A stretch of 64,000 bases of DNA from Acidimicrobiia bacterium. Its GTDB lineage: Bacteria; Actinomycetota; Acidimicrobiia; Acidimicrobiales; Bin134. The translations under genes and the position numbers were made by a program. This document shows positions 19,266 to 29,162 of this stretch, in pieces. The notes below the pieces were generated by a model, which saw nothing but the letters and a program-made list of their open reading frames with translations, was not told the DNA's origin and made no database searches. Positions within the stretch are counted from its first letter, which is position 1. Each line of letters opens with the position of its first letter. Where the stretch lies: contig JAJDYE010000026.1 in the NCBI GenBank assembly GCA_022822905.1, positions 1 through 64,000 of the forward strand, in the 5' to 3' direction.

Positions 19266-20300
19266 CTAGTTGGCCAGGTCGTCGATTACCGCCCGGCCGA
19301 CGTACTTGCCCGACTGGAGCTCCTCGAAGATGTCGTCGAGCTCCGACAGGGCGCCGGTGCGCCCGACGTGGGTCTTGACCTGCCCGGCGGCGGCCATGTC
19401 CACCAGCTCGCGCATATCTTGCACAGTGCCGACCGCGGAGTAGATGAGGGTGGCATCCCTCATGAAGAACTCGAACGGGTTCAGCTCGATGTTGCCCTCG
19501 CTGGTGGGAGGCAGCCCTACGGCCACGAACAGCCCCTTGGGCCGCAGCAGCCGGAACCCGAGGGTGAAGCCGGCCATCGCCGCGGAGAACACGATGCTTG
19601 CGTCCACCCCGCCGCGTCCGATCTTCTGCGGCACTGCCTCTAGAGCGTCATCGGCGCTCACCACCACGTCGGCCCCGAGCGACTCCACGAACCCCAGCCG
19701 GTCGGCGCCGATGTCGACGCCCACCACCTTGTAGCCCAGCGCCTTGGCGATCTGCACCGCATAGTGGCCCAGCCCGCCGGCCGCGCCGATGATGGCCACC
19801 CAGCGCCCGGGGGGCACCTGGTTGCGGAACAGCTTCTTCACCGCTCCGTAAGCGGTGAGCCCCCCGCAGGCCAACGCGGCCTCCTCGTCGCCCACCGAAT
19901 CGGGCAACACCACCAAAGACTTGGCCCACACGCAGAACTGCTCGGCGAAAGTGCCCATGATCCCCTGGGTCTGCGCACAGTGCCGGGGCTCTCCCTGCAA
20001 GCAGAACTCGCAGGCACCGCACCAGTAGCCGCCGCCGGTTCCCCCCAGCCCGAGGATCACCCGGTCGCCCACCTGGCTGTAGCGCTCCGCTCCCGGCCCC
20101 AGCGCCTCGACCACGCCGATGGCCTCATGGCCCAGCACCTCGATGCCCGACACCCCCATCCAGTCGCCTCGGGCCAAGTGCAGGTCGGAGTGGCACACCC
20201 CCGATGAGCTGATGCGGATCAGAGCTTCCTCGAACCCCGGTTCAGGCGCCGGTACATCCAGAATCTGAAGGCTGCCCTCTACCAATCGTGCCGCTTGCAT
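19266..20300 (-). CDS. zinc-dependent alcohol dehydrogenase
   Basis: SSGVCHSDLHLARGDW, GHEAIGVVEALG, CGACEFCLQGEPRHC structural zinc site, GAAGGLGHYAVQIA. Confidence 0.9.
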   Translation of the reverse strand: MQAARLVEGSLQILDVPAPEPGFEEALIRISSSGVCHSDLHLARGDWMGVSGIEVLGHEAIGVVEALGPGAERYSQVGDRVILGLGGTGGGYWCGACEFCLQGEPRHCAQTQGIMGTFAEQFCVWAKSLVVLPDSVGDEEAALACGGLTAYGAVKKLFRNQVPPGRWVAIIGAAGGLGHYAVQIAKALGYKVVGVDIGADRLGFVESLGADVVVSADDALEAVPQKIGRGGVDASIVFSAAMAGFTLGFRLLRPKGLFVAVGLPPTSEGNIELNPFEFFMRDATLIYSAVGTVQDMRELVDMAAAGQVKTHVGRTGALSELDDIFEELQSGKYVGRAVIDDLAN

Positions 20301-20428
20301 GCTGCCGTCCTCCCGTCTAGATGAGATGCGAATTCGAGATGACACCCTAGTGGTCCGAGGCGCTTCCATCTTTGGCTGGCCGGCAAGTCCGCTTAGCATG
20401 GCCTCCCGACTGGGAAGGTTGATCATCG

Positions 20429-22480
20429 GTGATTGCGGCAAAAGGGACATTGACAGCAGTGGCGGCGGTGCTGATCGTTGCTGCCGGACTAGGCATCGCC
20501 AACACGGGGTTCGCCACAGCCGAGACGGTGGCTGATCGATGCTTCGACCACCATCAGTTCGGCCAGGAGCCCATCCCGGTGGTCAAGACCGCCGACGACT
20601 CTGAAGTGCTCGCCCAGGTGGAGTGGGGGTGGAACGACTCCATCGGCTGCTATCTCGTGCTCGACGACCACGCAGTTGACGTTCTGCGGGCCTACGCCTC
20701 CGACCTCACCTCACCTCACGACGAAACAGCCGACCCCGACTGCGAAGACCGACGCGGGCCCATACCCGTGGCCAAGACCGCTGACGGCACCAAAGTCCTC
20801 GCTTCAGTGCACTGGAGGTGGAGCGAGGACTCTGACTGCCGCCTCGTCCTCGACGATCAAGCGGCGAGAACGATCCGAGCCGCAGCGGAAATTCCCGTAC
20901 CGACCTTTACCCAAATTGCGATGGGTAAATCGCATCTCTGTGGATTGCGGATAAACCAGGCCATCGTCTGCTGGGGTCAGAACAGCAGCGGACAAGCAGA
21001 GGCCCCCGAGGGCCGATACACCGCAATCACCGCCGGCAACCTGCACACCTGCGCACTCCACACCAACCAAACCATCCAATGCTGGGGCCAGAACAGAAAC
21101 GGCGAGACTGAGCCGCCCGAGGGCACCTACACCCACATAGACGCCGGCGGATCGCACACCTGCGCACTCCACACCAACCAAACCATCCAATGCTGGGGTC
21201 TGCACAGCAGCGGACAAACCAACGCCCCCCAAGGCCAATACACCGCAATCACCGCCGGCAACCTGCACACCTGTGCACTCCACACCAACCAAACCATCCA
21301 ATGCTGGGGCTGGAACGGCAACGGCGAGACTGAGCCGCCCGAGGGCACCTACACCCACATAGACGCCGGCGGATCGCACACCTGCGCACTCCACACCAAC
21401 CAAACCATCCAATGCTGGGGCTGGAACGCGTTTGGACGGGCAGATGCACCCTCGGGCCCGTTCGGTGCCGTGGCCGCAGGCACAAGCCACTCGTGTGGCT
21501 TACGCCTCGACCAAACCATCCAATGCTGGGGCTGGAATGGCGACGGCCAGGCAGGACCCCCGGAAGGCCAATTCACCTCTATTTCTGCCGGTGGCCAGAA
21601 CACCTGTGGACTTCGAGCTGACAAGACGCTCGAGTGCTGGGGCGTGAGCGGCTCTGAACAGATCAAAGTGTCTGAGGACCGGTTTCGCGATGTCAGCGCT
21701 GGTCGATGGCACACATGCGGAGTGCTGTCTAGCTTCCGCATCGAGTGCTGGGGATTGAACGCCGACAAACTAGCTAGCACAGCGCCTTGGTATTTCAACT
21801 CGGTATCCACGGGCGGCGGACACTCGTGCGGGCTGACACCAAATCGGCTCATCCTGTGCTGGGGGCACAACGCCGATGGAAAAGCCGATGCTCCCGAAGG
21901 ACGATTCTCTGACGTGGCCGCGGGTTATGGGCACAGCTGCGGATTGCGCACCAATCGAACAATCGAGTGCTGGGGCAACAACGACTACGGCCAAACAGAT
22001 GCGCCGGAGCATCGATTCGAGTCCATCTCGGCCGGAAGCTTCCATTCCTGCGGCGTGCGAGAGCACAGCACTATCGAGTGCTGGGGCGACAACAGCAGCG
22101 GGCAAACCGACGCTCCCGAAGGGGAATTCACCGCCGTCACCGCAGGCGAAGCTCATTCCTGTGGACTGCAAATTGACGGCTTCGCCGTGTGCTGGGGAGA
22201 CGATGACCTCGGCCAAGCCGATGCCCCTAGAGCCCGGTTCGCAGACATTGCTGCCGGGGTGCGGCACACCTGCGGACTTCGAACCAATGACACCATCGTG
22301 TGCTGGGGCGACAACAGCAACGGACAGTCCGATCCTCCCACGTATCGGTTCACCGCGGTCAACGCGGGAATGTGGCATTCCTGTGGCGTGCGCATCAACC
22401 GGGACCTCATCTGCTGGGGCAGCATGTCCAGCCTGGTTCAGGTTTCAGCCGCGAACGGCGTGGCCACAACCGACGACTGA
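20429..22480 (+). CDS. secreted RCC1-like beta-propeller repeat protein with about 14 37-aa repeats
   Basis: N-terminal signal-like segment; repeating C[GA]L(H/R)xNxTIxCWGxNxxGQxxxPxGxYxxIxAGxxHT; two ~55-aa N-terminal IPV(V)KTADxxxVLAxVxWxW repeats. Confidence 0.85.
   Translation: MIAAKGTLTAVAAVLIVAAGLGIANTGFATAETVADRCFDHHQFGQEPIPVVKTADDSEVLAQVEWGWNDSIGCYLVLDDHAVDVLRAYASDLTSPHDETADPDCEDRRGPIPVAKTADGTKVLASVHWRWSEDSDCRLVLDDQAARTIRAAAEIPVPTFTQIAMGKSHLCGLRINQAIVCWGQNSSGQAEAPEGRYTAITAGNLHTCALHTNQTIQCWGQNRNGETEPPEGTYTHIDAGGSHTCALHTNQTIQCWGLHSSGQTNAPQGQYTAITAGNLHTCALHTNQTIQCWGWNGNGETEPPEGTYTHIDAGGSHTCALHTNQTIQCWGWNAFGRADAPSGPFGAVAAGTSHSCGLRLDQTIQCWGWNGDGQAGPPEGQFTSISAGGQNTCGLRADKTLECWGVSGSEQIKVSEDRFRDVSAGRWHTCGVLSSFRIECWGLNADKLASTAPWYFNSVSTGGGHSCGLTPNRLILCWGHNADGKADAPEGRFSDVAAGYGHSCGLRTNRTIECWGNNDYGQTDAPEHRFESISAGSFHSCGVREHSTIECWGDNSSGQTDAPEGEFTAVTAGEAHSCGLQIDGFAVCWGDDDLGQADAPRARFADIAAGVRHTCGLRTNDTIVCWGDNSNGQSDPPTYRFTAVNAGMWHSCGVRINRDLICWGSMSSLVQVSAANGVATTDD
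21016..21420 (+). repeat. Higher-order 222-bp tandem duplication within the RCC1-like gene (two 111-bp units, A-B-A-B)
   Basis: atacaccgcaatcaccgccggcaacctgcacacctg recurs at 21016 and 21238; cacaccaaccaaaccatccaatgctgggg recurs every 111 bp. Confidence 0.9.
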
Positions 22481-22486
22481 GCCAGC

Positions 22487-23128
22487 TCAGCTCCCGGCAG
22501 AGGGGCAGAAGGAGGCCAGCACGCACTCGTGGCAGCGGGGGCGGCGGGCGATGCACACCCGGCGGCCGTGGAGAATAAGCCGCAGGGAGAACTCGCCCCG
22601 CTCGGCGGCGGGCACCATGGGGTTCAGCTCCATCTCGATTTTCACCGGATCCTTGTGCTCGGTGATGCCCAGCAGTCCGGTGATGCGGCCCACGTGGGTG
22701 TCCACCGGAAGGCCGGGCAGATCCAGGGCCACGCTGCGGATTACGTTGGCCGTCTTGCGGCCCACCCCGGGCAGGCTCACCAGATCGGACATCTTGCCCG
22801 GCACCTCGCTGTCGAAGTGCTCAACCAGGTCTTGGGCCATGCCCACCAGATTGCGGGCCTTGGTGGCGAAGAACCCGGTAGACCGAACTAGCTCCTCCAC
22901 ATGGGCCAAGGGCGCTTCGGCCAGGTCTTCAGGGGTGGGATAGGCGGCGAAGAGGTCGGGGGTCACCATGTTCACCCGCTTGTCGGTGCACTGGGCCGAC
23001 AAGATGGTGGCCACCAGAAGCTGGAACGGGTTCTCGTGGTCCAACTCGCACACCGCCTCGGGGTATTCCTCGGCCAGCAGCTCGTGTGTGCGCCGGGCCC
23101 GGCCCTTGGGTGTGCGCGGCTTCGCCAT
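22487..23128 (-). CDS. nth: endonuclease III
   Basis: LLVATILSAQCTDKRVN, LPGVGRKTANVI, VDTHVGRI, CIARRPRCHECVLASFC 4Fe-4S ligands. Confidence 0.96.
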   Translation of the reverse strand: MAKPRTPKGRARRTHELLAEEYPEAVCELDHENPFQLLVATILSAQCTDKRVNMVTPDLFAAYPTPEDLAEAPLAHVEELVRSTGFFATKARNLVGMAQDLVEHFDSEVPGKMSDLVSLPGVGRKTANVIRSVALDLPGLPVDTHVGRITGLLGITEHKDPVKIEMELNPMVPAAERGEFSLRLILHGRRVCIARRPRCHECVLASFCPSAGS

Positions 23129-23174
23129 CGACGGGATGGTAGCGACCCCGGCGTGAGAAGTTGGGGCCGCTACC

Positions 23175-23882
23175 GTGGTTCCCGTGACGCTCACGGTTGT
23201 CCGCCCCGACCAGGGAGAGTTCGCGTGGTCGATCACCGCAGGTCCCGACCAGCCCCGAAACGACGACACAGCCAGCCAGATCAAAGCAGTCCTCGGCCAA
23301 GCCGAGGCCGGGAAATCGGTGCAGCTTTGGATTGAGCATGCCAGCGATACCGACGATCAATTCGCCGCTGATCTCGGCTTTGCCCCCTATCGGGATCTCT
23401 GGCGGATGCAGCGCCCCCTGCCCACTGACCGCTCCTCCATCGCCACTCGGGCCTTCGTCCCCGGCACCGACGACCAGGATTTCCTGCGGGTGAACAACCG
23501 GGCCTTCCACTGGCACCCCGAACAAGGGGGCTTGACTCCCGACGACTTGGCCCAGCGCATGGCGGAGGAGTGGTTCGACGCCGAGGGGTTCCGGCTCCAC
23601 GAGAGCGATGGCCGTCTGGCCGGCTTCTGCTGGACCAAAGTCCACCCCCACGAGACCCCGCCGGGGGGCGAGATCTACGCCATCGCGGTGGACCCCGATT
23701 TCCACGGTCAAGGACTGGGCAAGCCCATGACCCTGGCCGGACTCGATTACTTGGCCGACCAGGGCCTCACCGTGGGGTTCCTCTTTGTGGAGTCGGACAA
23801 CGACCCCGCGGTGGCCACATATCGCAGCTTGGGATTCAACCACCACTCCACCAATCGGGCCTACCGGTTCACCGCCCCATGA
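23175..23882 (+). CDS. mshD: mycothiol synthase-like GNAT acetyltransferase
   Basis: FLRVNNRAFHWHPEQGG, LAGFCWTKVHP, GEIYAIAVDPDFHGQGLGKPMTLAGLDYL. Confidence 0.8.
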   Translation: MVPVTLTVVRPDQGEFAWSITAGPDQPRNDDTASQIKAVLGQAEAGKSVQLWIEHASDTDDQFAADLGFAPYRDLWRMQRPLPTDRSSIATRAFVPGTDDQDFLRVNNRAFHWHPEQGGLTPDDLAQRMAEEWFDAEGFRLHESDGRLAGFCWTKVHPHETPPGGEIYAIAVDPDFHGQGLGKPMTLAGLDYLADQGLTVGFLFVESDNDPAVATYRSLGFNHHSTNRAYRFTAP

Positions 23883-24595
23883 GCACTGATCCCTCGCTCC
23901 CCCAGGGTCAAGACAAAGTGGCCGCGGTGCGGTCGATGTTCGATGCCATCGCCCCCCGCTACGACTTGCTCAACCGCCTGCTGACCTTCGGCATGGACTG
24001 TCGATGGCGGCGGCGGTCGGTGCGAGAGCTGCGTCTGCCGCCGGGATCGCTGGTGTTCGACCTGGCCTGCGGCACCGGAGACCTGTGCCGGGTCTTGGAA
24101 GCAGCCGAATTCCGGCCAGTGGGATTCGACATGTCGGCGGGCATGCTCCGGGCGGCCCAGAAATACCGGGACTCGGGCAAACTGCGAGCGCCGATGGTGC
24201 TGGGCGATGCCCTGCGCCTTCCCGTTCCACCGGAGAGCGCCGATGGCATCACCTGCGGGTTCGCCCTGCGCAACGTGGTGGACCTGGAAGGTTTGTTCGC
24301 CGAGCTGGCTCGGGTGGTGCGTCCGGGGGGGCGGGTCTCGCTGCTGGAGGTGGCCGAGCCGCCGAACCCGATCATGCGACTCGGCCATAGCGTGTACTTC
24401 GGCAAGGTGATCCCCTTGATCGGCGGCCTGCTGTCGGATCGAACCGCCTATGAGTACCTCCCCAAATCTGTGGCCTACATGCCCCCCACCGAGGAGATGC
24501 TCGACCTCCTGGCCCAGCACGGTTTCGAGGCGGTTTCCCATACGCCGCTCTCCGGCGGCATCGCCCAGCTGGTCACCGCCACCCGAGGGCGCTAG
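23879..24595 (+). CDS. menG: demethylmenaquinone methyltransferase (UbiE/MenG)
   Basis: VRSMFDAIAPRYDLLNRLLTFGMD, DLACGTGDLC, KSVAYMPPTEEM; near menA. Confidence 0.9.
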   Translation: MSTDPSLPQGQDKVAAVRSMFDAIAPRYDLLNRLLTFGMDCRWRRRSVRELRLPPGSLVFDLACGTGDLCRVLEAAEFRPVGFDMSAGMLRAAQKYRDSGKLRAPMVLGDALRLPVPPESADGITCGFALRNVVDLEGLFAELARVVRPGGRVSLLEVAEPPNPIMRLGHSVYFGKVIPLIGGLLSDRTAYEYLPKSVAYMPPTEEMLDLLAQHGFEAVSHTPLSGGIAQLVTATRGR

Positions 24596-24608
24596 CCCCA
24601 CACCTCCC

Positions 24609-26156
24609 ATGTCCCTGCTGGCCCAGCACATACCCGCTGACGACCCTGATCAGATGGCGCTCACCGATCAGCAGACCACTCTGAGCTGGGCCGAGCTCGA
24701 CTTGGTGATGAACCGGGCCGCCAACCTGCTGCACTCGCTGGATTTGGGACCGGAGCGACGGCTGGCGGTGTTCGCCGAGAACTCTGCCGAAACGGTGATC
24801 GCCTACGTGGCCACCGCATTGGCCGGAGTTTCGGCGGTGCCGGTGAACTTCCACCTCACCCCCGACGAGCTGGCCTACATAGTGGAGGACTCCGCCTCAG
24901 CCCTGCTGCTGGTGGGGCCCGAGACGGCAGAGCGGGGCCTGCTGGCCGCCGAGGCAGTGTCGAAATCAACCGGCAGCCCGCCTATTGCCGTGATGGGATG
25001 GCGCTGCTCCGACCACCCCGAGGTGTCCTCCTGGGAACAGGGCCTAGCCCTGACCTCCGCCGAGCCCCCGCCCACCGACACCCCGCCGGTCCCCCACCTG
25101 TTCTACACCTCGGGCACCACCGGTCGGCCGAAAGGGGTGGACGCGCCCCCCGCTCTGTTCCGGGGCGGGGAGACAGTGGCCGAGTACTTCGCCACCTGCG
25201 CCACCCCCAACGCAGCCATCGGCACCCATCTGGTGGTGGGGCCGATGTACCACGCCGGGCCGTTCTCGGCCACCCGCAACCTCATGGGCGGCGCCCCGGT
25301 GGTGGTGATGGGCCGCTTCGACGCCGAGGCCACCCTGGCCGCCATCGAGCGCTACCAGGTGAACGCAGTGTTCATGGTGCCCACTCACTTCAGCCGCCTG
25401 CTGGCCCTGCCTGCGGAGGTGAGGGAGAAGTACAGCACCGACAGCCTGGTGTCGATTACCCACAGCGGCGCGCCCTGCCCGGTATCGGTGAAGCGGGCGA
25501 TCATCGATTGGCTCGGGCCCATCATCTCGGAGGGCTACGGCTCTACCGAGGTGGGCGGATCGTGCCACATCAACTCGGAGGACTGGCTGGCCCATCCCGG
25601 CTCGGTGGGGCAGCCGGTGCCTCCCTTCGAAGTGCTCATCGTGGACGAAGCCGGCAACGAGCTGCCGCCGGGCCAGGAGGGGCGGGTGTATTTCTTCGAC
25701 ACCAGCGGCCGGGGCATCAGCTATCGCAATGCCCCCGAGAAGACGGCGGCCGCCCACTTGCGACCGGGAGTGTTCACCCTGGGCGAGATCGGCTATGTGG
25801 ACGACGAGGGGTTCCTGTACCTCACCGACCGGTTCTCCGACATGGTGGTGTCGGGAGGGGTGAACATCTACCCCGCCGAAACCGAGCAGGTGCTGGTGGA
25901 GCACCCCGGCGTGGCCGACACCGCCTGCATCGGCGTGCCCGACGAGGAGATGGGCGAGCAGCTCAAGGCCCTAGTGGTGCCCGCCGACCCCGGCCAGCCC
26001 CCCACCGAGGCGGAGATCATCGCCTTTTGCCGCGACCGCATCGCCCACTACAAGTGCCCCCGCACGGTGGACTTCATCAGCGAAGAGCATCTAGGCCGCT
26101 CCGCCATGGGCAAGATCAACAAGCAGGCCCTGCGGGCCCCGTACTGGAAGAGCTAG
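24609..26156 (+). CDS. AMP-dependent acyl-CoA synthetase/ligase
   Basis: YTSGTTGRPKGV, EGYGSTEVGG, LTDRFSDMVVSGGVNIYPAETE, MGKINKQALR. Confidence 0.92.
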   Translation: MSLLAQHIPADDPDQMALTDQQTTLSWAELDLVMNRAANLLHSLDLGPERRLAVFAENSAETVIAYVATALAGVSAVPVNFHLTPDELAYIVEDSASALLLVGPETAERGLLAAEAVSKSTGSPPIAVMGWRCSDHPEVSSWEQGLALTSAEPPPTDTPPVPHLFYTSGTTGRPKGVDAPPALFRGGETVAEYFATCATPNAAIGTHLVVGPMYHAGPFSATRNLMGGAPVVVMGRFDAEATLAAIERYQVNAVFMVPTHFSRLLALPAEVREKYSTDSLVSITHSGAPCPVSVKRAIIDWLGPIISEGYGSTEVGGSCHINSEDWLAHPGSVGQPVPPFEVLIVDEAGNELPPGQEGRVYFFDTSGRGISYRNAPEKTAAAHLRPGVFTLGEIGYVDDEGFLYLTDRFSDMVVSGGVNIYPAETEQVLVEHPGVADTACIGVPDEEMGEQLKALVVPADPGQPPTEAEIIAFCRDRIAHYKCPRTVDFISEEHLGRSAMGKINKQALRAPYWKS

Positions 26157-26167
26157 GCCGCTGGGAA

Positions 26168-27016
26168 CTAGGCCGAAACGGCCAGGGCAATCGTCAACAG
26201 CGCGCCGAACAGCAGGTGCAGGCGGGCGGTCTGGTTGAGCAGGGGGGCTTTGGGCAACGAAGACAGTGCCATCCACAGAGCGGGAACAGCCAGCGCCATC
26301 GAAGCCAGCGTCAGCGGCGCCCACGGAACAGTCACCGACATAGTGAGGCCCACCGCCAGGGCCGCCACCACCAGGACGACGTAGAACCAGGCGGCCCGCC
26401 GGTCGCCCAGGCGCACCGCCAGGGTCATCTTGCCCGCAGCCCGGTCTTGAGCGATGTCCCGCAGGTTGTTGGCCACCAGCAGCGCCGAGGCCAAAAGGCC
26501 CACCGGCACCGCGGCCACCACGGCCAACGCGGTGATTTCCTCGGTCTGCACGAAGGCCGTGCCCGCGGTGGCCACCAGGCCGAAGAACACGAACACCGCC
26601 ACCTCTCCCAAACCGGCATAGCCGTAGGGCCGCTTTCCTCCGGTGTAGAACCAGGCGGCAATGATGCAGGCCAGACCCACCGCGATCAGCCACGGCGCAA
26701 CCGCAATGGCCAGCACCAGGCCGGCCGCCGCCGCCACTGCAAAGGCGCCGAACGCGGCCCAGCGCACCGCAGCCGGCGCCACCATGCCGCCGCCCACCAG
26801 CCGGGCCGGGCCCACTCGGCTGGCATCGGTGCCCCGAATCCCGTCGGAATAGTCGTTGGCGTAGTTCACCCCCACTTGGAGGGCCACCGCCACCACCAGT
26901 GCCACCGCGGCCCGCCACCACACCACGTCGGGAGCGACCGCCGCGGTGCCCACCGCCACCGGCACCACCGCGGCGGGAAGCGTCCGGGGCCGAGCCCCCT
27001 GTATCCAGAGCCTCAT
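26168..27016 (-). CDS. menA: 1,4-dihydroxy-2-naphthoate polyprenyltransferase
   Basis: [31 protein letters not shown], UbiA-family membrane protein. Confidence 0.9.
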   Translation of the reverse strand: MRLWIQGARPRTLPAAVVPVAVGTAAVAPDVVWWRAAVALVVAVALQVGVNYANDYSDGIRGTDASRVGPARLVGGGMVAPAAVRWAAFGAFAVAAAAGLVLAIAVAPWLIAVGLACIIAAWFYTGGKRPYGYAGLGEVAVFVFFGLVATAGTAFVQTEEITALAVVAAVPVGLLASALLVANNLRDIAQDRAAGKMTLAVRLGDRRAAWFYVVLVVAALAVGLTMSVTVPWAPLTLASMALAVPALWMALSSLPKAPLLNQTARLHLLFGALLTIALAVSA

Positions 27017-27071
27017 CGAAGCATCATCCCACAAGTCTTGCCCATCGCCGGAGTTCGTTAGTGTCGGAGCC

Positions 27072-29066
27072 ATGAACCGCCTGGGCGCTGAGACCAGCCC
27101 CTACCTCCGCCAGCACGCCGACAACCCGGTGGACTGGTACCCGTGGGGCGAGGAGGCCTTCGCTGCCGCCCGAGCCGACGACAAGCCCATCTTGTTATCG
27201 GTGGGCTATTCGGCCTGCCACTGGTGCCATGTCATGGCCCACGAGTCGTTCGAAGACCCCGAGACAGCCAAGGTGATGAACGAGCTGTTCGTGAACGTCA
27301 AGGTGGACCGGGAAGAGCGCCCCGACGTGGACACCATCTACATGGAGGCCGTCCAAGCCCTCACCGGTCGGGGCGGATGGCCTATGACCGTGTTCATGAC
27401 CCCCGACGGCCGCCCGTTCCACGGAGGCACCTACTACCCCAGGGTCAGCCGGGGCCAGATGCCGTCGTTCACCGAGATCATGCACCGCATCCAAGATGTG
27501 TGGGACAACCGCCGCCAAGATGTCAACGACCAGGCCGACCAGCTCACCCAGTCGCTCAATCGCACCGCGCTCATCCAGCCCGATCCTCAGCGGGCCGCCC
27601 CCGGAGCTGGCTCGGAAGCCCTCGACCAGGCCACCGCCGCCCTGCGCCAGCAGTACGACGCGGCGTGGGGTGGCTTCGGCGGGGCCCCCAAGTTCCCCCA
27701 GACCATGAGCCAAGAGGTGCTGTTGCGCTCCTACCTCCACAGCGGCGACCAAGACGTGCTCAACATGGTGATCAACTCGCTCGACGCCATGGCCTCGGGG
27801 GGGATCTACGACCACCTGGGCGGCGGCTTCAGCCGCTACTCGGTGGACGCCCAGTGGATCGTGCCCCATTTCGAGAAGATGCTGTACGACAACGCCCTGT
27901 TCGCCCGCCTGTATCTGCACGCCTGGCAAGTGACCGGCCGGCCCCGCTTCCGCCAGGTGCTGAACGAGACGATCGGCTTCGTGCTGCGAGACCTGCGCCA
28001 CGACAGCGGCGGCTTCTACTCCGCCCTCGACGCCGACTCCGAGGGCGAGGAGGGCCGGTACTACGTGTGGACCCCCGATCAGATCACCTCGGTGCTGGGC
28101 GACGACGCCGCCGAATTCATGGCCTGGTTCGGGGTGACCGAGGCCGGCAACTTCGAGGGCCACAACATCTTGTGGCGCCCGGTGCGGGGTGATCTGCTGC
28201 GGCCGGCAGGCGTGGAGCTGAGCCGGGAGCGGCTGCTGTCGGCCCGCAGCCTGCGCATTCCGCCCGGTCTGGACGACAAGGTGCTGCTGGAATGGAACGG
28301 CCTCATGCTGGCCGCGCTGGCCGAGGCCGCGGCGGCCACCGGCAACCAGCAGTGGATGGAGGCGGCCATCAAGAACGGCGGTTTCCTGCTCGACTGGCTG
28401 CGCCGCCCCGACGGCCGCTGGCTGCGCTCCTGGCAGGCAGGCGACGGCAGCCGCCCCGCCCAGGCCCGCCACCTGGCCTACGCCGCCGACTACGCCGCAG
28501 TGGCCGATGCCTTCACCCGCCTAGGCGAGGCCTCCGGCCAAGCCCGCTGGATCGACGAGGCCGTCCAAACCGCCAATGGAATGCTGGAGCTGTTCTGGGA
28601 CCACGAGCGGGGCGGGCTGTTCACCACCGGATCGGATGCCGAGGAGCTGATCTGCCGCCCCAAGGAGATCACCGACAACGCCGTCCCCTCGGCCAACAGC
28701 GCCGCCGCGGTGGCCCTGCTAAGGCTGGGCACCCTCACCGGCCAGAACCACTATCTAGACCGAGCCCAAGACATCCTGGCGCTGCTGGGCGAGGTGGCCG
28801 CCAACCACCCCAGCGGCTTCGGCCACCTGCTGGAGGCCGTAGACATGAACGCCACCGGACTCACCGAGGTGGTGATCGGCGGCGACCGCCCCGATCTGGT
28901 GGACGCCGTACGAGATGACTACCGGCCCAACACCGTGTTGGCCTGGGGCGAACCCTACGATTCCCCCCTCTGGGAGGGCCGCACTGAGGAATTGGCCTAC
29001 GTCTGTCATGGCTACACCTGCGAGGCCCCCGCCGACAGCAAAGACGAGCTTCTGTCTCGTTTGTAG
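27072..29066 (+). CDS. thioredoxin domain-containing protein, YyaL/DUF255 family
   Basis: [68 protein letters not shown]. Confidence 0.95.
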   Translation: MNRLGAETSPYLRQHADNPVDWYPWGEEAFAAARADDKPILLSVGYSACHWCHVMAHESFEDPETAKVMNELFVNVKVDREERPDVDTIYMEAVQALTGRGGWPMTVFMTPDGRPFHGGTYYPRVSRGQMPSFTEIMHRIQDVWDNRRQDVNDQADQLTQSLNRTALIQPDPQRAAPGAGSEALDQATAALRQQYDAAWGGFGGAPKFPQTMSQEVLLRSYLHSGDQDVLNMVINSLDAMASGGIYDHLGGGFSRYSVDAQWIVPHFEKMLYDNALFARLYLHAWQVTGRPRFRQVLNETIGFVLRDLRHDSGGFYSALDADSEGEEGRYYVWTPDQITSVLGDDAAEFMAWFGVTEAGNFEGHNILWRPVRGDLLRPAGVELSRERLLSARSLRIPPGLDDKVLLEWNGLMLAALAEAAAATGNQQWMEAAIKNGGFLLDWLRRPDGRWLRSWQAGDGSRPAQARHLAYAADYAAVADAFTRLGEASGQARWIDEAVQTANGMLELFWDHERGGLFTTGSDAEELICRPKEITDNAVPSANSAAAVALLRLGTLTGQNHYLDRAQDILALLGEVAANHPSGFGHLLEAVDMNATGLTEVVIGGDRPDLVDAVRDDYRPNTVLAWGEPYDSPLWEGRTEELAYVCHGYTCEAPADSKDELLSRL

Positions 29067-29162
29067 TGAAAATGTGCCGTACGACCCCAGGGGTTCACCA
29101 GAGGGACCCCAGCCTGGGATAAGCTACGGGGCCGCGAACGGAATGTCGCGCGGACCGCGATC

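Noticed and set aside
20804-21490. 228-aa antisense ORF with repeated ALDGLVGVECAGV units
   Set aside because: Repeats are a reflection of the RCC1-like repeats on the coding strand.
20950-22480. CRISPR-like periodic repeats
   Set aside because: The 111-bp periodicity is protein-coding, in frame, and encodes RCC1-like repeats.
24998-27061. 687-aa plus-strand ORF overlapping the acyl-CoA ligase and menA
   Set aside because: Out-of-frame Arg/Gly/His-rich shadow ORF; the overlapping genes have clear family motifs.
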